Assembly (NCBI GenBank): GCA_037176905.1
Contig: JBBBWG010026536.1
Span: 1-64,000 of the forward strand
Origin: Azolla pinnata
Lineage: Eukaryota; Streptophyta; Polypodiopsida; Salviniales; Salviniaceae
Length of the DNA: 64,000 bases
Direction: 5' to 3'
In this document: positions 43,136-61,857 of the stretch, one piece after another
How the letters are laid out: every line of letters starts with the position of its first letter
How positions within the stretch are numbered: position 1 is the stretch's first letter
The notes under the pieces: generated by a model
What the model was told of the DNA's origin: nothing
What the model saw: the letters and a program-made list of their open reading frames with translations, nothing else
Database searches by the model: none
Made by a program: the position numbers and the translations under genes

Positions 43136-43570
43136 ATAGGTGTTAGATATGCATTGGATGTAATCTCACCTTCAACATATAAGTTAAGAAAAGTATTAAC
43201 ATCTATATATCATAGCAAAGTTAAAAGATTAGTGTTTAAAAGAATTTTTACAACAATGTTTGCACATGGTGGACCAGAACCACCTTGCCTTGATGTTCCA
43301 ACTAGGTGGAACTCCATGTTAAAAATAGCCTTAAGAGTATGAGATGCCTTAAGTTGTATAATAACAGATTGTACGGTAGCTTTTGAATTCAAGGATGAGA
43401 TCCTAAATAATTATAATTGGTATCACATAGAAGGCATGATACAATGGTTAGAGGTGCCTGCAAGGGTTTGTACATATTTAAGTGGGTCAAAGTACCCTAT
43501 TATATTTATGGCGAGCCTTAAATTTAATTGTTTATTAGGCTATTACAATGGTTTTTTTGGTTAAGGTGTG
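43136..43570 (+). mobile_element. hAT transposase fragment
   Basis: The plus-strand frame reads SPSTYKLRKVLTSIYHSK, then CLDVPTRWNSMLKIALRV, a stop, and in the same general region FKDEILNNYNWYHIEGM, CTYLSGSKYPIIFMASL. The DVPTRWNS core followed by a W-x-x-x block and SGSKYP is characteristic of plant hAT (DAYSLEEPER-like) transposases. The dimerisation domain and both termini are missing. A dead fragment. Confidence 0.75.
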
Positions 43571-43689
43571 GTATCACATTGTCGTGTAGCTAAGAAGATA
43601 TTAGGGACATCTATTTAAATTATAAAAATCTATAGGGTGCATAGGTTGAAGCGAAATTTGGGAAAGAACAAGTCATGAGTTTGATCCCC

Positions 43690-43880
43690 ATTTGTTTCAA
43701 TTACTTATTTCTTCTCGCTTAAATTTTTTCCAATTTTTTTTCTTGCCTATTTTTTTCTTTCCTACTTTTTTTCTGCTTTTTTTTTTGGTGTTTTCCCTAC
43801 TTTTTTTCTCCCCGCATTTTTTCCTAATACCCCATTACACTATCCTCTCTCCTCTCTTCTTCTATCCTCCTATATCTTCC
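43690..43880. repeat. Polypyrimidine T/C-rich tract
   Basis: About 190 bp dominated by T and C runs on the plus strand. It yields a meaningless Phe/Leu-rich open frame. It separates the hAT fragment from the copia fossil. Confidence 0.8.
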
Positions 43881-43949
43881 TTCAATTGTTTAAACTCTTG
43901 CTTTGTTTTGACAGACGCATTGGATGTGGAAGGAATTGATATATTGGCA

Positions 43950-46510
43950 TTGTTTTGAAAAGGAAGAGATAGTGTTACAGTAGTTAATGAATTGAAAGAA
44001 ATTAAGCTTTTACTAAATAATTGATTGGTTTGAAATTGTGTGATAGAAGATGTAAGAGTATTAGATGAAGTGGGTAATAGGACGGAAAGAGTTTGTCAGA
44101 TGAGAATGAGAGCTTAGATTGATGAAAAAAGAATTTCAGCATTTTCAAAAGTAATGCATCTTCTTGGATGACCACACTATGGTTAAAGAAAATCAATTGT
44201 GTTTTCGGGTTGAAAAGCTTATACACCTTATATCAATCCTTTTCTACCTAACCAATAACGATTGTTTTTGTTTCCATTGTATCAAGCTAGTTTCATTTAG
44301 CTTTTGGAACAAAGGCAAAAGTACATCCGAATATTATTTAGATTAGGCTTTTTACCACATCACAATTTGCAGGGAGTAATCATTCATCGGAATCGATAGA
44401 ATCCCCTATTTTGGATGTAGTAGGTTGTGCCGACAACTTCTTCCCAAACTTATGGGCTGATAGCCTAGCAAGTTGTAGGATACTTCAAGCCATGTCTAAT
44501 AGGATCCTATATTTCTTAAGTTTTGACAAACCATTTTTACCATTAGTGATATATTCTTTCTTGTCTATACAACCTTAGGAATTAGCAGGAGTTGTACTTT
44601 CCCTAATGTTAGTTTGGAGTGACTTTAGGTGTGATAAAGTTTGAAGTTCGACCAAAGCTTTATAGCTTAATCAAAAGGCTTTAAAGGTTTCGCTTTTCTC
44701 CTCAAGTGAAACGGCTAAAATCATTTATAAAGCTAATGAAATAGGGTGCACTGATAAGAGATGGGGTTGGGAGGGGTCCACATATGTCATAATGCACTAG
44801 TTCTAGAATATATGATGAACAAGATCCTTATAACTTAGGAAATGATTGTTTGGGAAATTTGTTTCTAGAAGGCAACTTTGACATAGAGGTATGGGTTAGA
44901 TAGCTGTTTAGGAATATCGTCTACCAAATTATTAGATTGTAAGGTTTTAAGTGTATCAATTAGACTTATATGACTCATCCTAGATTGCTTGATAATGGTA
45001 AGATTAGGAGGTCTAAGATGAACTAGGGCTTAGTAATATGTAAGTAGAGGAACAGACTTAATTGAGTACGAGTCACTTTCCCTTTTAATACGTTTTCCTA
45101 TTAAGTCCCCACTAAAATTTTTATGGTTAATTATGACATGATTAAGATGAAATTCAATTATAACACCATTATTTGTTACTTGATTTACAAACAAGTGCTT
45201 GGTAATGCTTGGGACATAGAACACTCCATTAATTGTGAAGTGCCTTCCTTCAGTGAGCCCAGAGGTAATTTCACCTTTTTCAATTGTGAGTTTAGTACCG
45301 TTGTTACTAAATCTTATAAGGATCAAGAGTTGGAAGGGCTCGAACCTTTCGAGCCAATCCTTCTGGTGCATTAAGTGATTTGTTGCAACGATATTGAAGT
45401 ACCCTTGGTTTTGGCTTACTATAACATGCTTGTGTTGAGTGACATCTTTAATTACAATTCTTGGAATATGAGTTGTTGAAGCAATTGCCTCCAAATTTGT
45501 TTATTTTTTCACTGTTTCGAGTTGTCACTGTGCTTGACAAAGCGATTTTCTTTGTATGCTACCATCATCGTACTTGAATTTGGCTCGGACGATCATTAGA
45601 GGTGCATTGTTTCCTTATGTCTTATGTTGGCGAGGAGAATGGCTATATTCATTGTAGAGTTGGTCGAATTTTGAGTGGTTTGAAACGTTGCCCATGAAGG
45701 TGAAAGGGCATCGAAGAAGAGAAGCTTCTAGAGTTGGGGCACTATCCCCAATTGGATGTAAGAGCATTATTGAGCTTCTTTTTTTATATGTCATGATGAA
45801 CTTCGCAATTGGTTGTTCATCCACCATCATGTAGTTCACGAGCGCTTGCAAGGTGTGTGCTTGTTGCACGTTATTCGCTAGCTCATACATGCTTCGAAGA
45901 TACTCCCACATTTCACATGCCGATTCCATCTTCCCCAAGGTTCCACTGGTGCCATCTCTCACGTGCATTAAGATTTTTCGTCTTTACACATAGATCTTTT
46001 AACTGTCATTCATCAAGAGCCAACAAATCAGTTGGTTTCTCTTCTTTACCTGAAATCATGTCACACAACTTGTAGTATTGGAAAAAGAGTTTTACTCTCG
46101 TTCGCCAAATCCTATAATTGGTGTCGATTAACGTGTCAATTGTGAATTTTCGTGTGCTCCATGTTAATAGTTGCGTCATTTTTACGGGGGTTTGTCTGGA
46201 TCAATGCTCGGCAACAACAACACGATTGTCGGTTTGTCAATGAATACAGTTCTCCGTGTTTATGGCTACATGGTAATGGCTTTGATACCATGTAGGAGAA
46301 CTAAGGCTAGGTTAGATTAGAAGCTGGAGAGAGAAGAGAGAGCAGGTAGATGAGATGAAAGGTCGAGAGATGATGGCCATATGTCTCCGACAATTAGAAG
46401 TGGATTTAAGCTCTTTATAATACTAACTAAGCTCTTCTATAGTGCAAATATTTTAGTATAATATGCTAGAGCTTTTTGTGCTCAAGCCTTCCGGCCATAC
46501 ACAGTTAAGG
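43950..46510 (-). mobile_element. Ty1/copia LTR-retrotransposon fossil with one LTR
   Basis: On the minus strand, an LTR-like region starts at 46291 (outer limit near 46.5 kb, uncertain) and borders a primer-binding site matching initiator tRNA-Met (TGGTATCAAAGCC, 46277-46290). Next come gag-like sequence (about 45615-45968), a protease/pre-integrase region (about 45030-45494) and an integrase-like region down to about 44 kb. The element is broken with several breaks and has no recognised second LTR, so it is 3'-truncated. It looks moderately old. Confidence 0.75.
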
Positions 46511-48185
46511 TCGTAAAGGGGCGTACACGACAGTCGATCCTCTTTTTTGGAGTCGTTTTAACTTGCAGGGCGAGATTTTCAGTGTACGATCGATCCAGAA
46601 TGCTCTCCAAGAAAAGCATTAAACCGTGAAAGTAATTACATTGAACCCATCGCTGTTTCTACCTGTGGATCGATCAAGTTTGCCGTCATCGTCGTCGTCA
46701 TTGGTCGGTAATCCCATTTAAAGCCATGACCCATCACGACGAGAAGGACGCATTGCTCTGCAATACATCGTCAGTGCGTTTGCGAAAGATCGCGTATGTT
46801 CAATAATGCATGCAGTCACGGATGATTACATTATTATGTGCGCAGACACTCTGGACCATTGCATTGGAACAAGCGATGAAGCATTGATTTATCGAAGGCC
46901 CCAATCATGATGAGCAATGTACCAGTTGGGATTCGTGGATTGAGAGTGTGTATGTATACAGATTGCATTGGAGGTCAAGATAAGACCTTTGTTGATGGAG
47001 TAGAAAGGGATGGGCTGCAGGTCAAAACCGGCAACCTGGATAAATTTTTCAAAGAGATTTCAATTCGATTCAATTCAATTCAACTTGGGCTTGGCTCAGT
47101 AAAAGAAGTTGGGGACTCGTGCAGGATCTGATGGCGAGAGCGCAGAAAAAGAAAGAATGTGGGAATTATACGATGGACGGGGTAAGGATTAGATCGATTG
47201 AGATTGAGAGGACATGGCCTCGGCCCACCTGTTTTGACTCTATCGGAGCTATGATGATGGCGCCATGGCGCATTCATTGATGGTGGGGCAGGCCCAGAAT
47301 ATTGTTGTGCAGCTATGTTACAGACAGGGTTTTTGGATACCGCAAATTAAGCTGCTAATTAGCGACCGAATGCGTAGGAAATCGATTAACGACACATGTA
47401 TGTATGAAGGAATCAAAATCATTGAGTAGGGAGATCTCAGAATAGCTCGTTGTATTATTTCATTCTCTGGCCGTAGGTGATTACATTGAGAGGTGTACAT
47501 AGATAGATGGGTCGAGCAGTTATTCAACGTTTCGAGAAGAAGAGGAGGAAGAAGAAGAAGAAATCCATAGCTTATCAGGCTGATCAGCTGCTTCCCTAGT
47601 ACATCCGGGCGATGCACCCTAACTAGTTAGGGTTCCGATTAATGATGAGACATGCATAGTAGCGCTAACTGTAGTAGCGGCCGCATGAGTTACGGTACTT
47701 AACCGTGATATATGAATCTCCGAAGTAATAATTACCCGCTTGCACACATGATCTGCATTAAGCATTAATCTCGTATACGTCGCCCTCATCGTCGAATGTG
47801 CGCAGTATTAATTCTTGTGGCTACCTACATACAGCTTTAAATGAATATGATTGGGTCTTATAATCTCCTCCAACCGAGTCTCGTTAATATATATCGCACG
47901 GTATTTGCAGGAGCGACGATGAATCGTGCCAGTGCTAGCGTACTAATTAATCGGCTGCGAGATAGATGATGACGATGAGGAGGAGGCCGATCGATAGCAT
48001 CATGACCTTGGCAAGGTAATGGACCGAGTTACGAGAGCAGGTGCAGTGGGCGAATGCTAGGAAAACGCAAAAGATAGAAATTACCGGGATGGATGCAGGG
48101 CTTGTGGATGAGGAAGAAATGGCAAGCAGCAGCAGCCATCGTTATCTAAGCCGTGACTAGTGTCCAGTCAAAAGTAGCAGTGGTA

Positions 48186-48253
48186 CTAGTAGTAGTAGCA
48201 GTAGTAGTAGTAGTTGGTAGTAAGCAGCAGCAGTAGTAGTAGTAGTAGTAGTG
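48186..48253. repeat. (AGT)n/(AGC)n imperfect microsatellite
   Basis: Interrupted runs of AGT and AGC units. Non-coding. Confidence 0.9.
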
Positions 48254-49365
48254 TAAGTAGGACCTGCAGTAGAAGCTTTTACGTCTAGAAATGCCGGGAC
48301 GAAGATGGAAGATCGGGGAGGAGACAGATTGTGCGGAGGATGTGTCTGTTAGCAGGGGCTCCTTCCTTCAAGCAACTAGTTATGGACGGAGGCGATATTT
48401 CAGGCAGACAGACAGACAGACAGACAGATGAGTGTAAAGTCGGAAGCTCCTTGAATTGGTAGCAGCTGCTGGGAATTAAGCTGCAGCAGCTCCTCATGCA
48501 TGAACGTCACTGACGAGTTAAAGGGTACTGACGAATTCTGCAGAAAAAGAAAGAGCGCCTATGGCCGTTGGCTATGGCGCTTGCAGCTGCTTGCTGGGTA
48601 GAGGTTACAGCTGCTGCAGTCAGTATAAGTTAGAATGGAAGCTGTGAAAAGGAACAAGGGGAGAAAACGTGGATGATGATGATGGTGATGATCGTGGCCT
48701 TGGAAAGGACACAAGGAATGGGGCCCGGCCAAATTTAGAAGCAGCTCAGAAATAACATAGGAGGAGAGAGCAGTGTACTACTACTACTACAGTCTACTAC
48801 TACTAGAACTAGTACTAGTATATGATGTATGTATGCATATGATGCAGCAACCTGCAGCTACATATACATAGAGATCGTAGATCTGTGAGCTATGTATGAT
48901 CCTGTAATAATGTATGTAGTATGTCTTTACGCAATCCACATATCCAGACAAAAACTCCAGGCGCTACTAGCTACGTGGTAAAAAAAACAAAAACAAAAAG
49001 AGAACAACCACTGTTTTGCTCATATGATCCTCGCCTGAATGAAATGGAGGTGGAGGCGGATTCATCGGCCTTCAATGTTCAAGGCTGGGTTTCGTTGGTG
49101 TCAAGCTTTTTGGCGACGTAAATACAGTGGGATAGAAGAAGACCAGAAGGCCCTGCTGCAGCTTTAATCTGATCCCTGCAAAACCCCTCCCGCATCGAAT
49201 CAGGAAAGTAGTTATACCATCCACGTTCAACAGAAAAAACTGATGTAAGAGATTTCACAACCAGAAGCAGGCGCCAGACAATATCATTGAAGCAGAGCCT
49301 TCTTCTAATTCTAAGTCCTGTTTAGTGCGCGTAGTCATCGATTAATCAGCTTTGCAGCCCTGATC

Positions 49366-49393
49366 CCAATTCATTCATTCATTCATTCATTCA
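49366..49393. repeat. (ATTC)n tract just upstream of the carboxypeptidase start
   Basis: About six ATTC units end ten bases before the start codon at 49404, so the tract probably lies in the 5' UTR. Confidence 0.9.
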
Positions 49394-49403
49394 ATCGCCC
49401 ACC

Positions 49404-57266
<7,863 letters not shown>

Positions 57267-59394
57267 TGTTCTTATGTACATAAGGATTAATACTATTTTT
57301 ATCACAATGATTATAATGATCGATTATGGTCGTTATCAAGTTGTTCATTCATGTGGTAAAATAATTCCAGGGCTACATTTTATTTGCCATAGACATTTCT
57401 CGTATCTATACATCAGGTCCTTGATTTGATTTTAAATTGGAAGTGCATCTTTTGCAATGATTTCACTGCTTAATTCACACTATGATGCTGGTGTTTTTCG
57501 AACCTTGACCCAGGTTTATTCTAAACACACTATATACATTCTTATATATTTTTATTCTAAAACTTGACCCAGGTTTATTCTAAACACAATATAGCTTCTA
57601 AACAGGGTAAAGAGCATAAGATATTTACCAAGGTTCCTGGATATAAGTATCAAAATTACAAAATTAATTATGTTAACTTGCCTTTTGTCGTGGAGATCTT
57701 GAGTCCCACGAATATCTTTTTTGTCTTTGGTCCTGTACTCGGTACAGCTGTACCTTCACGTGGTACGGTTCGCTTTGCTTCAACCTAGCAAGAAGAAATG
57801 CTATGATAGGTTAATCCCTAGCTTGGAGAACCAGACCAACAATGTAGATCTGTATGTGTGAATCCCTGAGAACGATGTCAACAACCGAAGGATCAGAAAA
57901 ATTAACAAAACCAAAGCCTCTAGGGTGACCAGTGCTCCGATTTTTCATGATAACAGAATCTCTATTATCTCCCCATACTTCATGAAATGGTTAGTGAGCA
58001 TTCCTGCAAAGATAGAAGTCAGCTAAAACGAAATGGCAGAGGAGAAAAGGAATCATCAAAGAAGAATAATCTAGCATCCATGTGAGGAATGTAAATACAA
58101 CTGGAAGATGAAAAGAGGAACACAATACCTGTTGTTGTATCGCTTGTAAGTCCTCCTATGAACAATTTCCCCCTGAAACCAGAAGTAGCAGAAGTGATAG
58201 ATAGTTAAAAACAGTACCAGAGATCACTAATTAAACGCCTCAACTTGGTGTGATACCATATATCATTAATCAAAAGCATCAAATTGATGCAGCAAAGAAA
58301 TGTTCCAGGGCCTCGGTGAACTATGCACTATATCTCTAAACTTGAGTCTTTATGTAAATGCTAGTTACCATTCGAGAAGCCAAAAACGCTCAAGATAGCT
58401 TGAAAATGCCAGTTAAAACAATTTGAATTATGTTATGGACATAAGACATTTAGAAAAAGGTTTTAACATCTGCAGCTGATAAATAGCATAGGGGGAGAAA
58501 ACTGGAGGTATCCTAGATAAGAAAGGGCCAGGAAGAAGTGCAAAAGAATAAAAGCTCTACTCAACTAATACTGCTGAAGAGATACATAATAATTTGGAGG
58601 CACATTCGGATACATTTTCATTGACTAACATGGCCAAGAAAGATACAAAGGACTTAATTAACAATAAGATCATCAATCAATTGATAAGGAAAACTGTAAC
58701 AAAACCCTGCCAGATCAACATTTCATTGAAAAAAAAAAATATACATAATAGAAATACAGGAAATAACAGCACGCTCAACGTCAGGCACAATAAACACACA
58801 ATAATACACTTTGAATCTACGACAAGAAACAAAAATTTTCGTAATAAAGAAATCTATAAAATAGTTAGGAAAAGACTTGAAAAAAGAATAATAAATATAT
58901 ATATATGTATATATTAGAAATACTGCAATCTTATTATTAAAACCTTTGTATGCCAACCATATGACCATTTTTGGATTTGTGTTCTCATGTGTTAACCTTT
59001 CTCATGTCCAGTTTTAATAGCAGCTGTCTCAGTAATATGATTAGCGAAGGAGTCTCTACACAATGTGTTTTAAAAAATAATTCCATAGGATCTTTCTTGG
59101 CCTGTTTAACCACCATGCTGTGGCTCACAGCAACAAGATCCTGCTAAATTACTGAATGAGTTTACCACCGCCAATCTGACTCCCACAATCAATTACATAC
59201 ACCGCTCTTTTTGATTCCCCAAATCTTCGTTGCATTTTCTTTCAAGTTAGAACACGGAGGCATTGATGATCACGTTCTTTTTCATGGCCTTTTGAAGAGG
59301 ACTTGATTTTGGTCCAATTTCGATAAAGCTCCAACTTATAGATGGATTTTTACTCAACCTATTGATTTCCATGGTTTTTAGACCTTAGAACACC
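57267..59394. other. Region between the carboxypeptidase and the PPR gene
   Basis: The first few hundred bases are probably carboxypeptidase 3' UTR. A 30-bp direct repeat (TTGACCCAGGTTTATTCTAA at 57505 and 57567) follows. 57840-58172 is an RRM pseudogene on the minus strand. The rest to 59394 is AT-rich, has no recognisable gene and includes the probable 3' UTR of the PPR gene. Confidence 0.5.
57840..58172 (-). pseudogene. Unprocessed fragment of an hnRNP-like RRM gene
   Basis: Two exon-like pieces with intact splice borders match the first RRM of plant hnRNP-type (RBGD/Musashi-like) proteins. Exon 58129-58172 reads GKLFIGGLTSDTTT (RNP2 motif LFIGGL). Exon ~57840-58003 reads GMLTNHFMKYGEI, then, in a shifted frame, DSVIMKNRSTGHPRGFGFVN (RNP1 motif RGFGFVNF) and FSDPSVVDIVLRDS. 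Two extra bases (GAGA for GA) between the two parts shift the frame, and no upstream or downstream domain is visible. Because the intron is kept, this is a duplicated genomic fragment rather than a retrocopy. The functional parent lies outside the window. Confidence 0.75.
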
Positions 59395-61347
59395 TCACAC
59401 CTTTGAATGCATGCTTGACATGAGAACATATCCAGATCCACCCTCAGGATCAAGGTAAGTGATCCGCTCGGAACATCTTCTTCCAACATTCATGTTTCCA
59501 TATGTTTCACTGCCTGTGAGCAAAGACATCCATCCAATGATATCCTTACCCAAGGGTACACATGTAAGTAAATCCTCTGCCTCTTCCAAGAATCCTGCAC
59601 GACCCAATACATCGACCAAACAATTGTAGTGCTCAATGTTTGGAGAGATCCTATAATCTTTTTGCATTGATTCAAAGATCAGACGAGCTTCATTGTCAAG
59701 TCCCGCATGACTACAGGCTATTAAAACCCCGAGAAAAGTTATATCATCAGGCTTTATCCCTTGGGATCGACAGTCATCAAACCATTTCAAAGCTATTTTT
59801 GAGTCGCCTCTTTTAGCATACGTTGTGATTAGAGCCCCCCAAGACACAACAGTTTTCTCCACTAAAGCTTCAAACACTTGGAGGGCCTCCTTCAAGCTTT
59901 CACACTTTGCATATGCATCGACAATACTATTTCCGATGCTTATTTCTATGTCCATACTGAGTCTAATGATCTGGTGATGCATCAGCCTGACCTTGTCTAG
60001 TGCACCTCTATCACCACATGCTTTGATTATGCATAACAGTGTAGCCTTCTCTGGAGTGATGCACTTTCCCAGCATCATATCAAGGTATTCGAGGGCTGAA
60101 TAGACATCGTCATGCTCAAGCCATGCACTGATCATTGAATCCCATGAGATCACATCGTGCCGTGGCAGAGAGTCAAAAATCCATCTAGCTTCATCCAAGT
60201 TCCCACATTCTGCATACATATCCACAAGAGTACTCCCAACAACAACTTCCGATTCAAGTCCAAATAGGCACAATTGTTCATACACAAGCCTACCTTGTGA
60301 GATCAACCCCAAATTTCTACAGACCTTTATGATGCTAGAGAACACTAATTCATCAGGAGCAATTCCTTCTTTTTGCATTTTAACAAATGCCTCCAAGGCC
60401 GATGAACCATATCCATGTTGGGCATATCCCGAGATCAATGCACCCCATGTTACCAAGTCTCGGTTCTGTAACCCATCACATATTGACTTTGCCTCCTGTA
60501 TGTTCCCACACTTGGCATACATGTCAATAAGTGCATTACTGATAGATATATCATACTCGAGCCCAAAGCTCACAATCTGTTGATGGATTGACTTACTGTG
60601 ATATATCAACCCCATAGTAGCACATGACTTCACCACACACAAAAATACCACTTTGTCGGCTTTCACACCTTCTATTTGCATTTTGAGGAAAAGATCATAG
60701 GCGTCGAGACCATGACCTTGATAAACATAACCCGATATCAACGAGGCCCATGAAACAGCACTACGAGATAATAGCTTGTCAAAGACTTTTCTTGCTTCCT
60801 TTAAACTTCCACATCTCGCATACAAGTCGACAAGGGCATTACCAACAACATGATCGAGTTCAAAACTACCTTTATTGATTTGGTCATGGACAAATCTTCC
60901 CAATCCAAGGCAACCAGTGCTGCTGCATGCTTTCAATACTGATGAAAACGTGTGTTTTTCGGGTTTCGCATTATTTTCCAGCATCGACTGGAAAAACTGC
61001 AAAGCTCTCTCTCCTTCTCCAAGATTTGCATGAGCTTGAATGATGGCATTCCAAGTGTATATCGACGGATTTGATGCTTTTTCAAACACATCCCTCGCAT
61101 CCTTCAAGCTACCGCAAGCAGTAAAAAGCCTGATGAGGTGGTCCACAAACACTGGAATCGAATCTAGCCTATTCCTGGTTACGAGAGAGTGGACTTTTCT
61201 GGCAGAAGGGAGGTTCCCCGCTCTGAGGCATCTTTGAAGCAATGCATAGATGACATCTCTTGGCACGGAGTTGATTCTGACATCTAGGATGCCGAAAACC
61301 AGCTGCAACGGATTCTCCTCGATGAATTTCTTGGAGAGAGGGCACAT
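59395..61347 (-). CDS. Pentatricopeptide repeat protein, PLS class with short E-like tail
   Basis: PPR proteins bind organellar RNA and guide editing, splicing or processing. One uninterrupted 650-residue frame holds about 15 PPR motifs in the P-L-S pattern: SIYTWNAIIQAHANLGEGER, then HTFSSVLKACSSTGCLGLG, NALVDLYARCGSLKEARKVF, and so on. The C-terminal part (HYNCLVDVLGRAGFLEEAED, then GWMSLLTGSETYGNMNVG and GSGYVLMSSMHSKV) is the beginning of an E domain. There is no DYW deaminase, so any editing role would need a partner. The N-terminus MCPLSKKFIEENPLQLVFGI is not an obvious transit peptide. The annotated ATG lies inside a segment duplicated from PLGG1. An in-frame acceptor (CTCTCTCCAAG before KFIEENP, ~61329) could join an upstream exon (61487-61554) in phase 0, giving a different N-terminus. 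Confidence 0.95.
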   Translation of the reverse strand: MCPLSKKFIEENPLQLVFGILDVRINSVPRDVIYALLQRCLRAGNLPSARKVHSLVTRNRLDSIPVFVDHLIRLFTACGSLKDARDVFEKASNPSIYTWNAIIQAHANLGEGERALQFFQSMLENNAKPEKHTFSSVLKACSSTGCLGLGRFVHDQINKGSFELDHVVGNALVDLYARCGSLKEARKVFDKLLSRSAVSWASLISGYVYQGHGLDAYDLFLKMQIEGVKADKVVFLCVVKSCATMGLIYHSKSIHQQIVSFGLEYDISISNALIDMYAKCGNIQEAKSICDGLQNRDLVTWGALISGYAQHGYGSSALEAFVKMQKEGIAPDELVFSSIIKVCRNLGLISQGRLVYEQLCLFGLESEVVVGSTLVDMYAECGNLDEARWIFDSLPRHDVISWDSMISAWLEHDDVYSALEYLDMMLGKCITPEKATLLCIIKACGDRGALDKVRLMHHQIIRLSMDIEISIGNSIVDAYAKCESLKEALQVFEALVEKTVVSWGALITTYAKRGDSKIALKWFDDCRSQGIKPDDITFLGVLIACSHAGLDNEARLIFESMQKDYRISPNIEHYNCLVDVLGRAGFLEEAEDLLTCVPLGKDIIGWMSLLTGSETYGNMNVGRRCSERITYLDPEGGSGYVLMSSMHSKV

Positions 61348-61510
61348 TCATACGAGTAAATCTGGAGATAAATTTTCAAGTTTTGGTCCACAATTGTCCA
61401 TGCCCGAAGTAGTAATTTATCCGGCTACCGGACACATATATACACATGCATTGCATACAAAACATACATGAGTGGAAGGAACTTACTGCATTCTCTTGTG
61501 GCTCGACTTC
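61342..61510. repeat. Segmental duplicate shared with 36053-36230 (PPR-side copy)
   Basis: About 169 bp, nearly identical to PLGG1 exon 1 end plus intron 1 start. One edge falls within the first two codons of the PPR gene; the other falls after 24 bp that encode EVEPQENA in PLGG1. Orientation is the same as in PLGG1. The direction of copying cannot be decided from the window alone. Confidence 0.95.
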
Positions 61511-61554
61511 AAAAGCATAGATCTTATCCACTGTACCAACCGCTTTTTCTTTAC
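61487..61554 (-). other. Candidate upstream exon of the PPR transcript
   Basis: A 68-bp segment lies between an acceptor (TTTGCAG) and a donor (GCA-GTAAGT). It encodes GKEKAVGTVDKIYAF followed by EVEPQENA, the latter shared with PLGG1 exon 1. Splicing this donor to the acceptor before KFIEENP would keep the PPR frame. The first 15 residues match nothing I recognise. This is a prediction from splice phase only; it could equally be untranslated leader or a relic. Confidence 0.35.
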
Positions 61555-61800
61555 CTGCAAACATCAGGCAAATCCTTAATCTTGTAATTTAGGACTCCGT
61601 CGGAGAAGAAGTAGTTGCAGTTAGTGGATCGGTTTTTGGCATTGAGCTTGTAAAGAAAACATCATGTTGAACTTGCGAATTCCGAGTCAACACCGATTTC
61701 CCTCGAATTCGGTATAAGTAAGTTTCAGCTCTACTGATTAATGTTCGATCTCTCTCGCACTCTTGCATCGCGTTCGTATTACACGTCATATGTGTGGTTA

Positions 61801-61857
61801 TCATCAGGGGGACAGAATGATTATTGCATAGTAATAATCATTCTGTCCCCGTGATGA
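61801..61857. repeat. Near-perfect palindrome (25-bp arms, 7-nt loop)
   Basis: The arms GGGGACAGAATGATTATT and AATAATCATTCTGTCCCC are exact complements around GCATAGT. Pairing continues outward through TCATCA/TGATGA after a single G-G mismatch. The palindrome is flanked by direct repeats of ATATGTGTGGTTATCATC (about 61789 and 61864). It looks like a tiny foldback insertion or a hairpin-forming site upstream of the PPR gene. Confidence 0.93.

Larger units (their letters stand above)
46511..49403. other. Intergenic region upstream of the carboxypeptidase
   Basis: AT-rich sequence with several trinucleotide and tetranucleotide tracts: (AGT)n at 48186-48253, (CAGA)n at 48399-48428, CTACTA runs near 48777-48815 and (ATTC)n at 49366-49393. 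One tiny minus-strand open frame (48029-48139) is noted among the findings. No gene was firmly supported. The last few hundred bases should include the carboxypeptidase promoter and 5' UTR. Confidence 0.45.

Noticed and set aside
42076-43136. A dozen Met/His/Cys/Tyr-rich open frames on both strands
   Set aside because: All come from CATA/CATG/TGTA simple sequence, which lacks stops in several frames.
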